Positions 26,080-35,298 of a DNA stretch of 64,000 nucleotides are shown here, in pieces. Made by a program: the position numbers and the translations under genes. Within the stretch, counting starts at the first letter, position 1; each line of letters starts with the position of its first letter. Under the pieces are notes generated by a model that searched no databases, was not told the DNA's origin, and saw only the letters and a program-made list of their open reading frames with translations. The stretch is from Streptococcus minor DSM 17118 (GTDB lineage: Bacteria > Bacillota > Bacilli > Lactobacillales > Streptococcaceae): the NCBI RefSeq assembly GCF_000377005.1, contig NZ_AQYB01000032.1:154830-218829 (forward strand), given 5' to 3'.

Positions 26080-26248
26080 TAAAATTCATGGAAAAAGGGC
26101 TATGCGGTCTATGTCATAATGTTATTTTACTTATTTGCTAGTAATAGCCGATGCTCTACACATAAGACAGTATGGTGCCCGAGTGAAAAGTGTCATATGT
26201 GCATCTGAGTCTAAACATTGTCACTAAAAAATCTTGAAAATAGAAGAG

Positions 26249-26276
26249 AAGGTCCAGCAAGTGCTGGGCCTTTTTC
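26249..26276 (+). terminator. terminator of the MacAB-like operon
   Basis: AAGGTCCAGC (26249-26258) pairs with GCTGGGCCTT (26263-26272), T run after. The 170 bases between the permease stop and this stem hold no recognisable gene. Confidence 0.8.
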
Positions 26277-26298
26277 TATCTATAAATGAGCACATGGC

Positions 26299-26327
26299 TT
26301 GTTGGAATCAATAATTAGTGATAAAAT
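26299..26327 (+). promoter_or_regulatory. promoter of the LLM monooxygenase gene
   Basis: TTGTTG (26299-26304), 17 bases, TAAAAT (26322-26327) with an upstream TG. Confidence 0.6.
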
Positions 26328-26361
26328 ATAACTGAAATTTATAAAGTGTGAGGTAAGTAGG

Positions 26362-27414
26362 ATGATTGAACTAGGTATTTCGACCTTTGGTGAAACAACT
26401 CCCTTGGAAAAAACAGGGGAAACATACAGTCATGAAGAGCGAATTCGTCAGTTGGTTAAGGAAATCGAACTGGCAGATAGTGTAGGTCTTGACGTTTATG
26501 GTATCGGAGAGCACCACCGAGAAGATTTTGCTGTATCTGCACCTGAGATTGTGCTGGCGGCAGGAGCGGTTAATACCCAACATATCAAATTGACATCAGC
26601 AGTATCTATTTTATCTTCCATGGATCCGGTTCGCCTTTATCAGCAGTATGCGACTATTGACGCCCTGTCTAATGGCCGAGCTGAAATTATGGCAGGCCGT
26701 GGTTCCTTTACGGAGTCTTTTCCTCTATTTGGTTATGATTTAGCTAACTATGAAGAGCTTTTTGATGAAAAATTAGATATGTTGTTGCGTATTAAAGATG
26801 AGACCAACTTGACTTGGCAGGGGAAACATGCTCAGACCGTACTCAACAAGCCGGTCTACCCTCGGGCTGTACAAGAAGATTTTCCAGTTTGGGTAGCTAC
26901 AGGTGGTCATGTCGAGTCCACTGTTAAGATAGCGCAATTAGGGCTTCCCATCGTCTATGCTGTTATTGGCGCAGCACCGAAACATTTCAAGCCTCTGGCT
27001 GATGCCTATCGAAAAATCGCGGCCAATGAAGGTCATCCACAAAATCGTATCAAAGTAGCAGCCCATTCATGGGGATGGATTGCAGATGACCAGAGCAAGG
27101 CAGTGGAGGAATATTTCTATCCAAATAAGCAGACAGTGGACAATATCGCTAAGGATCGTCCTCACTGGCGAGAGATGACCAAGGAAGATTACTTACGCTC
27201 GCTGTCGGATCAAGGAGCAACGATAGTAGGCGATCCAGACCATGTTGCTCAAAAGATTATCCATATCATTGAGACACTTGATTTGGATAGATTCTTTCTG
27301 CATTTGCCTGTCGGCTCTCTCCCTCATGAAGATGTTCTTCGTGCTATCGAACTCTACGGAAAAGAAGTCGCACCACGTGTTCGTACTTACTTTGAAAATA
27401 AGAAAAAAGCCTGA
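26362..27414 (+). CDS. LLM class flavin-dependent oxidoreductase
   Basis: A 350-residue TIM-barrel flavoprotein of the luciferase-like monooxygenase class, normally using FMN or F420; streptococci make only FMN. Motifs: ELGISTFGETTP, GIGEHHREDFAVSAPEIVLA, IKLTSAVSILSSMDPVRLYQ and GRAEIMAGRGSF. Substrate unknown. It is convergent with, and next to, a TetR regulator gene that could control it, though the promoters are at opposite ends. Ribosome site GAGGTAAG precedes the ATG. Confidence 0.9.
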   Translation: MIELGISTFGETTPLEKTGETYSHEERIRQLVKEIELADSVGLDVYGIGEHHREDFAVSAPEIVLAAGAVNTQHIKLTSAVSILSSMDPVRLYQQYATIDALSNGRAEIMAGRGSFTESFPLFGYDLANYEELFDEKLDMLLRIKDETNLTWQGKHAQTVLNKPVYPRAVQEDFPVWVATGGHVESTVKIAQLGLPIVYAVIGAAPKHFKPLADAYRKIAANEGHPQNRIKVAAHSWGWIADDQSKAVEEYFYPNKQTVDNIAKDRPHWREMTKEDYLRSLSDQGATIVGDPDHVAQKIIHIIETLDLDRFFLHLPVGSLPHEDVLRAIELYGKEVAPRVRTYFENKKKA

Positions 27415-27432
27415 GTCGTCTCGGCTTTTTTC
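27401..27432. terminator. bidirectional terminator between LLM gene and TetR gene
   Basis: AAAAAAGCC-TGAG-tcgt-CTC-GGCTTTTTT, beginning inside the last codons of the LLM gene. Confidence 0.75.
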
Positions 27433-27467
27433 TCTATTCTGAAGGAATCTAGGTATAGCTTACTCTA

Positions 27468-28076
27468 TTATAATTCAGATGAAGTATAGGGGTCTAGGAT
27501 TAGCGTCTCCTCGTCTAGTGGTGCAAAGAGACGGATGTAGATATGAACCATAAAGTTGGCCAATTTTTCAATATTGGCGGTATCCGGATGATAGGCAATA
27601 AATTTAGTCACCGTAAGGGCATTTGCTATAAAGAGTTCAACTGCTAATGCCTCAGGAAGAAAGCTAGTGGATTGACTATTGGCCAAAAGAATCTGGTATT
27701 TATCAAGCAAAATCTGGCGCATATTGGCCTCGAAGTCAGCATTAGGCAAGTGCACAGACAAGAGAGCTCGAATTACATAGCTATATTGAGCGGTTGTGCG
27801 ATAGTCCCTAATGAGATTAGCGTGCAGGTCCATGTTATCCTGACTGAGAAAGGCTGTAACAGTTGCTTCGCGGGCAATACTGCTGTAAAAATCAACAGTA
27901 CTTTTTAATAAATCATTTTTATCATGGTAATGATTGTAGAAAGTAGAGCGACCAACTTTTGCCTGTTGGCAAAGTTCATGAATAGAAATATTTTGATAGG
28001 GCTTTTGTAGTAATAGATGGAGCAGGGCTTTCTGCAACAAAATCTTACTCTTTTCGATTTTAGTATTCTTTTTCAT
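27468..28076 (-). CDS. TetR/AcrR family transcriptional regulator
   Basis: A 202-residue repressor-type protein. The N-terminal DNA-binding domain has the helix-turn-helix ISIHELCQQAKVGRSTFYNHY; the C-terminal ligand domain is helical (DUF-type of the AcrR/DhaS group). ATG 28076 is chosen: AGGAAG lies 6 bases before it, and a TATAAT box on the minus strand (28098-28093) overlaps the longer start at 28094. An 11-base inverted repeat pair around its promoter may hold its own operators. Ligand and targets unknown. Confidence 0.88.
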   Translation of the reverse strand: MKKNTKIEKSKILLQKALLHLLLQKPYQNISIHELCQQAKVGRSTFYNHYHDKNDLLKSTVDFYSSIAREATVTAFLSQDNMDLHANLIRDYRTTAQYSYVIRALLSVHLPNADFEANMRQILLDKYQILLANSQSTSFLPEALAVELFIANALTVTKFIAYHPDTANIEKLANFMVHIYIRLFAPLDEETLILDPYTSSEL

Positions 28077-28091
28077 CTGGTTCTTCCTAAA

Positions 28092-28201
28092 CATTATATG
28101 GTGCTAATCTAATCCTTGAAAACGGATGGTGAAAGCTGTAAAAGCTAGCAAGGCTCAATAGTCTCTCTAATAGATAGAAAAGAGGGTAAGACCATATAAT
28201 G
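28092..28201. repeat. 11-base inverted repeat pair upstream of the TetR gene
   Basis: CATTATATGGT (28092-28102) and ACCATATAATG (28191-28201) are exact inverted copies 88 bases apart. Each contains TATAAT when read toward the outside, and the left copy is the -10 region of the TetR gene. Confidence 0.55.
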
Positions 28202-28306
28202 CCCAATAAATCACATCAACATTCTGTGAATTTTATAACAAGATTATATCAAATTATTTGATAGCTTGCATATAATATGCTTACGTCGTGATAAATAGAT
28301 ATAAAT

Positions 28307-28334
28307 AGACCCACTGGAAATTTCCAGTGGGTCT
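28307..28334 (-). terminator. lysS terminator
   Basis: AGACCCACTGGAAA / TTTCCAGTGGGTCT is a perfect 14-base-pair palindrome just after the lysS stop. Confidence 0.8.
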
Positions 28335-28342
28335 GTAGAGGT

Positions 28343-29911
<1,569 letters not shown>

Positions 29912-29919
29912 TTACTCTT

Positions 29920-29954
29920 CAAAAAACTGAGAAGAGCACCTGCTCTCTCAGTTT
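29920..29954 (-). terminator. terminator of the DUF368-ybaK-phosphatase operon
   Basis: Minus strand AAACTGAGAGAGC-aggt-GCTCTTCTCAGTTTTTT, one bulged base, followed by Ts. Confidence 0.85.
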
Positions 29955-29957
29955 GTC

Positions 29958-30605
29958 TTAGCTGGCTGCCACGCTGATTACTTCTGTCAGTTTGTAGCTT
30001 GTGTCATTCCAGCTGATTTCAGTAAAATCTTCAAAATTCTGGGTTTCTAAAATCGTGATAGAGGCATTATCCAAGCCTCCTCTCTGACGCAACTGGGCAG
30101 GGCTAAAACCAAGTAAAGACTGAATTGATGCCGTCAGAATTGCCCCATGGCTCACAATCAAAACAATTTCAGCCTGGCTATCTTTGAGACTTTTGACGAA
30201 TTGAATGATACGCTGAGTTGCTTGGTAGACAGTTTCAGCACCGAACATATCGCTCTTGAATTGAGCCAGGTTGTTTTTAAGCGCACTATATTGTTGCGGA
30301 TAGATGTCTTGTAACAAGCGGATTTTTGTCCCTTCCAAGCGGCCAAAATTCCATTCCCGCAATTGGGGAGTAGTTTCTACGATGGTAGAGTAGTGGTTGG
30401 CTTTGCAGAGAAGCTCGGCTGTGGTATGTGCTCGCTTCAAATCACTGGAAAATATGCGATCAAAAGGTACAGTCTCCAAATGTTGACCTAAAAGCTGGAC
30501 TTCTTCAATAGCTTCTGGCAATAAGTCTGAATCACCAGAATAACCTTGGAAACGACCTTCTAAGTTCCACTGTGTTTTACCATGGCGTATAAAATAGATT
30601 TTCAT
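29958..30605 (-). CDS. histidine phosphatase (phosphoglycerate-mutase-like) family protein
   Basis: A 215-residue histidine phosphatase superfamily enzyme. The phospho-accepting motif RHGKTQWN is at residues 7-14, FSSDLKRAHTTAELL carries a conserved Arg, and VSHGAIL holds the second His. The family includes mutases and phosphatases with many substrates; sequence alone does not define this one. It overlaps ybaK by four bases (ATGA) at the end of a three-gene operon. Confidence 0.9.
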   Translation of the reverse strand: MKIYFIRHGKTQWNLEGRFQGYSGDSDLLPEAIEEVQLLGQHLETVPFDRIFSSDLKRAHTTAELLCKANHYSTIVETTPQLREWNFGRLEGTKIRLLQDIYPQQYSALKNNLAQFKSDMFGAETVYQATQRIIQFVKSLKDSQAEIVLIVSHGAILTASIQSLLGFSPAQLRQRGGLDNASITILETQNFEDFTEISWNDTSYKLTEVISVAAS

Positions 30606-31090
30606 CTATCTAAATCTCCTTCAATAATATCTACAAAACGAGCCTTGACAAAGTCTGCCAATATCTGGCTATCAATACCAATCGAACGCCCCACCTCTCC
30701 AGCCGAGACAATTATTTTTCCCTTCACTAGGGCCGACTTATCGATGAAGATGGGGTAGTTGTGTTTTTGGCGGATACCAACAGGATTATTGGCACCATGT
30801 ATATAGCCTGTTGTTTTTTCCAGTTCCTTTTGTGGAATCATGCGGACCTTTTTATTGCCAGAAATGGCAGCTAGTTTTTTCTCATCTAAATGTTCTGTAA
30901 GGGGGATGATACCGATGATAGGACCAGTTTTATCTCCTATCAGAGCTAGAGTTTTGTAAATATCGGCTTGTTTGATGCCATCTGGCAAGTCTCCGGTCAG
31001 AGCATTGAGAACTAGAGAATCGTGCTCAATTTTAGCCCTATCTAGAATTTGATCTACTAAGGTTTTCTTGATTTTGGGCTTCTTGCTCAT
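30602..31090 (-). CDS. ybaK: Cys-tRNA(Pro) deacylase YbaK/EbsC
   Basis: A 162-residue YbaK-fold editing protein that hydrolyses Cys mischarged on tRNA-Pro and related errors. Conserved features include LVLNALTGDLPDG, LALIGDKTGPIIGIIPL, GYIHGANNPVGI and VSAGEVGRSIGI. It lies between the DUF368 gene and the phosphatase gene with 4-base overlaps on both sides, indicating tight translational coupling although the three functions are not obviously linked. Confidence 0.93.
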   Translation of the reverse strand: MSKKPKIKKTLVDQILDRAKIEHDSLVLNALTGDLPDGIKQADIYKTLALIGDKTGPIIGIIPLTEHLDEKKLAAISGNKKVRMIPQKELEKTTGYIHGANNPVGIRQKHNYPIFIDKSALVKGKIIVSAGEVGRSIGIDSQILADFVKARFVDIIEGDLDR

Positions 31091-31929
31091 TTGTATTTTT
31101 CCTCAAGCTTGCTCATCCAGAGGCCTAGCCAGATTCCTAAGGCAAAGAGGACAAGGGCTGCAATCCAAGTCAGGATACTTGCGTCAGCATAGGAGATAGC
31201 TTCCTGGTTACTAGGATTTGGTAAGAGGATAAGAAGGGTACTAGAAAGAATAATACCAATGATAAAGTGGTACACTCGAGAGTGGTAATGCTCTAGCGCA
31301 TAGTCCATCGCTTTGGAAAATGCTAACATGGCTAAGAGAACACCGATGCCGATAGGTAGGAAAGTACCTATCAAATCTAGTGACTTAAAGCCATCGAGCA
31401 TGGGCGCGTAGAGCCCCAGAATCAAGAGTAAATTGGATGGGCTGAGACCTGGAACCAAGATCCCCAAGGCCATGAGGACACCAGCTAGCACAAAACCAGC
31501 AAAACCCGCAGGTACTGTTCCCACGAGACTATTCAGGAAATAGAGTAACAGCCCCGAAATGACAAAAGTTCCTACCAACCAGGCTTGATCTATCTTATCA
31601 CGGGAACTTTTCTTGGTTGATTCTGTTATCAAGCTTGGGATGGTTCCCACGATGGCACCAGCAAAACCCCAAAGGACCGGTACTTGGTAGTGCTTCAAAA
31701 GATACTCTACAGGGAAGGAAAAGAGGGCAATACCCAAAATACCACCGATTCCAACAGGGATAAAGAAAAGAATATTTTCCAAAAAGTTTTCACGGATATG
31801 GGCCAGAAAACGGATGATGCGTTCGTAAATACCAAGTATGGCAGCCAGTACACCACCAGATACTCCAGGTAGGATAAATCCAAGGGCGATAATCATCCCC
31901 TTGACAATTCTTGCAATCCACGAAGTCAT
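31087..31929 (-). CDS. popT: DUF368 family undecaprenyl-phosphate transporter (PopT-type)
   Basis: A 280-residue membrane protein with about eight helices. The DUF368 signature MIIALGFILPGVSGGVLAAILGIYE is at the N-terminus and repeated in weaker form later (GILVPGLSPSNLLLILGLY), an internal duplication typical of the family. DUF368 proteins have been reported to return undecaprenyl phosphate across the membrane for reuse in wall synthesis. ATG 31929 follows GGAGG; a longer frame overlaps the -10 box (31963-31958, minus strand). First gene of its operon. Confidence 0.9.
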   Translation of the reverse strand: MTSWIARIVKGMIIALGFILPGVSGGVLAAILGIYERIIRFLAHIRENFLENILFFIPVGIGGILGIALFSFPVEYLLKHYQVPVLWGFAGAIVGTIPSLITESTKKSSRDKIDQAWLVGTFVISGLLLYFLNSLVGTVPAGFAGFVLAGVLMALGILVPGLSPSNLLLILGLYAPMLDGFKSLDLIGTFLPIGIGVLLAMLAFSKAMDYALEHYHSRVYHFIIGIILSSTLLILLPNPSNQEAISYADASILTWIAALVLFALGIWLGLWMSKLEEKYK

Positions 31930-31957
31930 AGATTCCTCCAAAAAATAAGATGGCATC

Positions 31958-31966
31958 ATTATACCA
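31958..31966 (-). promoter_or_regulatory. promoter of the popT operon
   Basis: Minus strand TG-G-TATAAT, an extended consensus -10. Confidence 0.65.
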
Positions 31967-31997
31967 TTTTTTTGACAAAATGAGGAAGAAAAGAAAA

Positions 31998-32031
31998 TGA
32001 AAACGCCATCCCTTCATAAAAGAGATGGCGG
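31998..32031 (-). terminator. terminator of the small GH25 gene
   Basis: Minus strand CGCCATC-tcttttatgaagg-GATGGCG followed by a T-rich stretch. Confidence 0.75.
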
Positions 32032-32042
32032 ATAGGAGTGAG

Positions 32043-32894
32043 CTATTTTTCAGGAACTGTAAATAGTTTTTGGTAGACTTCATTTGGATCTTTAAGGGTT
32101 GTTACAATATTTAAGTCTAAGACATGTTTAAAACCATTGAGGCGACCTTGCGAGGTGTATTGGTGTAGGTCATAGTCCAAGTCGGTTTTGGGAGCAGCAT
32201 TGTAGTAACCGGAGTCTGTGCCGTAGGTAGGAATCCAAACGGAATCAAAGTTATCAGTAGAGATACTGTGTTCTTCCATAAAATAGGTTCCGATATAGAT
32301 TCCGATATTTTCAGCTCCTAGACTGGCTAGTTTAGCTCGGAAAGCTTCGACACCAGCGTTCATATCCTCCATGGTTTTTTCTTCCACATCAAGCCAGTAG
32401 AAGGTAGGTTTGTACTTGTAAGCGGCTTTATAAAAGCTAATCGCTTCTTGTTCCATAGATTGGATGCTGTTGCCAGTAACGTAGGCATAGACCGCAACGG
32501 GGACACCTCTGGCTTGAAATTCCTTGATATGTGTCTTGTAGGATTTGTCCAGACCATTTGCATCCGAAGCGTTATTATCCTTGGTTGTATGAGAACCGCT
32601 TTGAACGCGGACAATGACACCAGAGATGTTTTGAGATAAGGTATCATAGTCTATTTCAGAAGGCAACTGCCAACCAGAGACATCGATGATAGGTTTCATC
32701 TCAAGAGCATTGGTAATATGATAAGGTCCAGATGCGACCGTAGATGAAGGTGTAGTGGAGACACTATTTACTGTGTTGGATGGATTTGTGCTCTCTTTTC
32801 TTCCCTCTTCAGCTAGACTCCTTGTAAACAAAATCAAACTAATAAACAAGAAGAAAAAAGCAAAAACAAATATAGATTTTAATTTCTTTCTCAT
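32043..32894 (-). CDS. secreted GH25 family lysozyme (muramidase)
   Basis: A 283-residue extracellular protein. An N-terminal hydrophobic segment (FVFAFFFLFISLILFTRS) acts as signal or anchor, then a Ser/Thr-rich linker, then a GH25 catalytic domain with PIIDVSGWQLPSEIDY, GVIVRVQSGS and the catalytic pair in WLDVEE. It should cleave the MurNAc-GlcNAc bond of peptidoglycan. No wall-binding repeats. It appears leaderless: -35 TTGATT and -10 TAAAAT end seven bases before the ATG, and there is no ribosome site. Confidence 0.92.
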   Translation of the reverse strand: MRKKLKSIFVFAFFFLFISLILFTRSLAEEGRKESTNPSNTVNSVSTTPSSTVASGPYHITNALEMKPIIDVSGWQLPSEIDYDTLSQNISGVIVRVQSGSHTTKDNNASDANGLDKSYKTHIKEFQARGVPVAVYAYVTGNSIQSMEQEAISFYKAAYKYKPTFYWLDVEEKTMEDMNAGVEAFRAKLASLGAENIGIYIGTYFMEEHSISTDNFDSVWIPTYGTDSGYYNAAPKTDLDYDLHQYTSQGRLNGFKHVLDLNIVTTLKDPNEVYQKLFTVPEK

Positions 32895-32901
32895 TTTTTT
32901 T

Positions 32902-32930
32902 ATTTTAACTTAATTAGTGATAAAAATCAA
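32902..32930 (-). promoter_or_regulatory. promoter of the small GH25 gene, leaderless spacing
   Basis: Minus strand TTGATT (32930-32925), 17 bases, TAAAAT (32907-32902), seven T/A bases, then ATG at 32894. Confidence 0.65.
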
Positions 32931-32952
32931 AAGAAATGTACGCAGGTCTGTC

Positions 32953-32981
32953 TTGACAGGGATAGGGGAATGGGGTAGAGT
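32953..32981 (+). promoter_or_regulatory. promoter of the ECF-S/DUF4430 operon
   Basis: Consensus TTGACA (32953-32958), 17 bases, TAGAGT (32976-32981). Confidence 0.7.
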
Positions 32982-33012
32982 AGTAGGTAAGAGAGCGTGG
33001 AAGGTTGGGAAG

Positions 33013-33528
33013 ATGTCAGCAAAAAAAGTGAGTCAAGTGGCTGTGTTGGCGGCTCTTTGCATCGTTTTACGTCTAGTCTTTGCTCCGTTTCCAAATATCA
33101 AGCCTGTGACGGCTTTCTTTTTAGTCAGTCTTCTTTATCTAGATTTCTGGGATGCTTTTTTGGTGATGGCTATGACCATGCTTGGCTCTAGTCTACTCTT
33201 TGGATTTAGTTTGGTGGTGGCTTGGCAAATTACCAGTTTTGGGATTCTCATGCTGGCTTGGCGATATCTTGTCATACCCTTGACCAAGGACCTTTCTCAC
33301 CGCATTGGGATACATAGTATTCTGGCTGGGCTAATTACGATGACATACGGTTTTTGGATAAGCATTCCAGTTGCTGTTCAATTCGGCATGAATCTCTATC
33401 TTTATTGGTTAAATGGACTCTTTTTTGATTTGCTCCATGCGCTCTCAACTAGTTTTTTTTATCCTGTCATTTATTTATTACTAAGGAGGTTTTACCATCA
33501 TGAAAAAAATAATTTTAGGTCTTGCTAG
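33013..33528 (+). CDS. ECF transporter S component, substrate unproven
   Basis: A 171-residue membrane protein with five or six helices and the S-component opening SQVAVLAALCIVLRLVFAPFP, whose small residues dock to EcfT. ATG 33013 is used because the promoter found at 32953-32981 lies inside any longer frame; GGAAGG is upstream. It overlaps a DUF4430 lipoprotein gene by 29 bases. DUF4430 resembles a domain of cobalamin-carrier proteins, so the pair may take up a corrinoid; no ATPase or EcfT is nearby and these would be shared. Confidence 0.82.
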   Translation: MSAKKVSQVAVLAALCIVLRLVFAPFPNIKPVTAFFLVSLLYLDFWDAFLVMAMTMLGSSLLFGFSLVVAWQITSFGILMLAWRYLVIPLTKDLSHRIGIHSILAGLITMTYGFWISIPVAVQFGMNLYLYWLNGLFFDLLHALSTSFFYPVIYLLLRRFYHHEKNNFRSC

Positions 33529-33874
33529 CATTATCAGTCTCTTTGTCTTAGCAGCTTGTCAATCCAATCCGCAAACTAAAGTTGAAACAGACCTGGTGTC
33601 CAAGGCTACTTTGATAGTTGATTTTGGAGATAAGGTGGATAGCAAGGAAATCGTTTTTGAAAACGATGACAGTGTGATGGATATTCTGGAAGACCACTTT
33701 GAGGTGGAAGAAGAGTCAGGCATGGTCCTGGCTATCAATGGTGTCAGTCAAGATGCTTCGAAAAATACTTATTGGATGTATGATGTCAATGATGAGTTGG
33801 CTCCAAAAGGTGCAGAAGAAATGACCATTTCTCATGGAGACACAGTCCGTTTTTATTTAGAAACCTTTGAGTAA
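33500..33874 (+). CDS. DUF4430 domain lipoprotein
   Basis: A 124-residue lipoprotein. Signal peptide with lipobox LAAC (Cys20), then one compact beta-rich DUF4430 domain: ATLIVDFGDKVDSKEIVFEN, DSVMDILEDHF, NTYWMYDVNDELAPKGA and HGDTVRFYLE. The domain is related to the C-terminal domain of intrinsic factor/transcobalamin proteins. It is translated from inside the end of the S component gene with ribosome site GGAGG, so the two are almost surely partners: an exposed ligand-binding domain next to a vitamin-type permease. Ligand unproven. Confidence 0.87.
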   Translation: MKKIILGLASIISLFVLAACQSNPQTKVETDLVSKATLIVDFGDKVDSKEIVFENDDSVMDILEDHFEVEEESGMVLAINGVSQDASKNTYWMYDVNDELAPKGAEEMTISHGDTVRFYLETFE

Positions 33875-33876
33875 GC

Positions 33877-33907
33877 AAGAAGAGGATGAAAGATGCCTCT
33901 TCTTTTT
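33877..33907 (+). terminator. terminator of ECF-S/DUF4430 operon
   Basis: AAGAAGAGG (33877-33885) pairs perfectly with CCTCTTCTT (33896-33904), T run after. Confidence 0.88.
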
Positions 33908-33956
33908 ACTGTCAATTTGGAATTGTACTGACCAGGCATCCAGATGTGAAATTTTA

Positions 33957-33965
33957 TGGTATAAT
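33957..33965 (+). promoter_or_regulatory. ftsW promoter
   Basis: TG-G-TATAAT extended -10; start expected near 33972. Confidence 0.65.
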
Positions 33966-33973
33966 AGTAAAAA

Positions 33974-34027
33974 TATTCCAGCTAGGAATGTGATTTTGCA
34001 GTGACTGGTCTTAATCAGTCACTTTTT
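33974..34027 (+). promoter_or_regulatory. tandem hairpins with terminator-like end in the ftsW leader
   Basis: Hairpin 1: ATTCC-agcta-GGAAT (33975-33989). Hairpin 2: AGTGACTG (34000-34007) with CAGTCACT (34016-34023), 8-base loop, followed by TTTTT. Both lie between the promoter and the ftsW ATG at 34052, so hairpin 2 may act as an attenuator or end a roughly 55-nt small RNA. Confidence 0.55.
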
Positions 34028-34051
34028 AGAAAATGGTACATAGGAGAAAAA

Positions 34052-35263
34052 ATGAAAATTGCGAAAAGGCATTTTTTGAATTATTCCATTCTCATACCCT
34101 ACCTGATGTTGTCGATTATCGGTCTAATTGTCGTTTATTCGACAACGTCCGCTTACCAAATCCAGCAAGGTGGGGGTCCGATGCGTTTGGTCATCAACCA
34201 GTCCCTTTTTTGGTTGGTTAGTTTGGTAGGGATTTTCATTATCTATCGGATGCGATTGAGCTTTTTACGAAAAAGTTCTGTCGTTAACATTGTGATTGTT
34301 GTTGAAATCTTACTGTTAATTGCTTCTCGTTTCTTTGAACCAGTCAATGGTGCCCATGGATGGATTCGCTTTGCTGGTTTTAGCATGCAGCCAGCAGAGT
34401 ACCTGAAACTCATTATTATCTGGTTTTTAGCTCATAAATTTGACAAGATTCAATCTGAAATTGGAACGTATGACTACCAGGCATTGACAAAAGGAAGTTG
34501 GGTTCCTAACCGTCTCAATGACTGGCGGGTTGTTAGCCTGTTGTTCTTGGGGTTAGTGGTCACACTCCCTGATCTGGGAAATGCAACCATCATTACCCTA
34601 ATTATCATCATCATGTTATCTGTCAGTGGGGTTGGTCACCGTTGGTTCTCAACAGCCCTGATGGGGATTACAGTTGGTGCGACGGTTCTACTTGGCTCAA
34701 TTTGGGTTATGGGTGTAGATGTGGTTGCCAAGATTCCAGTTTTTGGCTATATTGCTAAACGTTTTGCGGCCTTCTTCAATCCTTTTGAAGATGCGACCAA
34801 TGCGGGCTTGCAGCTTTCCAATTCCTATTATGCAATGAGCAATGGTGGTTGGTTGGGACGTGGTTTGGGTAATTCTATTGAAAAGAAAGGCTATTTGCCG
34901 GAGGCTCATACGGATTTTGCCTTTTCCATTGTCATTGAGGAGCTTGGTTTGGTTGGAGCTAGTCTGATTTTAGCCATCCTATTCTTTATGATTTTGCGGA
35001 TTATCGTAGTTGGTATTCGAGCTAGAGATCCTTTCAATGCTATGATGGCTTTGGGGATTGCAGGGATGTTATTGGTACAAACCTTTGTCAATATCGGTGG
35101 GATTTCAGGCCTGATTCCTGCGACAGGTGTAACATTCCCTTTCTTATCTCAAGGTGGAAGCAGTCTCCTAATTATTTCCATTGGAGTAGCCTTTGTGCTC
35201 AATATCGATGCCCACGAGCGTCGCTTATTGCTAGAAGAAGAAATCGAACAAACACTTTATTAA
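34052..35263 (+). CDS. ftsW: septal peptidoglycan polymerase FtsW (SEDS family)
   Basis: A 403-residue SEDS glycosyltransferase with about ten membrane helices that polymerises lipid II at the division septum together with a class B PBP. Motifs: SLFWLVSLVGIFIIYRMRLS, PVNGAHGWIRFAGFSMQPAE, LSNSYYAMSNGGWLGRGLGNS, KGYLPEAHTDFAFSIVIEE and IPATGVTFPFLSQGGSSLL. ATG 34052 follows AGGAG; an in-frame GTG at 34001 lies inside the leader hairpin and is rejected. It precedes ppc with no terminator between, so the two may be co-transcribed. Confidence 0.95.
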   Translation: MKIAKRHFLNYSILIPYLMLSIIGLIVVYSTTSAYQIQQGGGPMRLVINQSLFWLVSLVGIFIIYRMRLSFLRKSSVVNIVIVVEILLLIASRFFEPVNGAHGWIRFAGFSMQPAEYLKLIIIWFLAHKFDKIQSEIGTYDYQALTKGSWVPNRLNDWRVVSLLFLGLVVTLPDLGNATIITLIIIIMLSVSGVGHRWFSTALMGITVGATVLLGSIWVMGVDVVAKIPVFGYIAKRFAAFFNPFEDATNAGLQLSNSYYAMSNGGWLGRGLGNSIEKKGYLPEAHTDFAFSIVIEELGLVGASLILAILFFMILRIIVVGIRARDPFNAMMALGIAGMLLVQTFVNIGGISGLIPATGVTFPFLSQGGSSLLIISIGVAFVLNIDAHERRLLLEEEIEQTLY

Positions 35264-35298
35264 CCTTACTCTGATGTGCGAAAGGAAAAGGTAAGCAA

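Noticed and set aside
26080..26248. Possible small gene after the MacB-type permease
   Set aside because: Frames are broken by stops and no ribosome site or family match is visible.
28307..28334. Perfect 28-base palindrome as a recombination or attachment site
   Set aside because: It sits just after the lysS stop in terminator position and no mobile gene is near.
28095..28342. BOX or RUP type streptococcal repeat elements in intergenic regions
   Set aside because: No stretch in this or the other gaps matched the repeat consensus sequences I remember.
32917..33012. Longer N-terminus for the ECF S component from 32917
   Set aside because: A consensus TTGACA/TAGAGT promoter lies inside this stretch, so it would not be transcribed; the extension is basic and unlike the family.
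34001..34051. In-frame GTG start for ftsW at 34001
   Set aside because: It lies inside the leader hairpin and has no ribosome site; AGGAG precedes ATG 34052.
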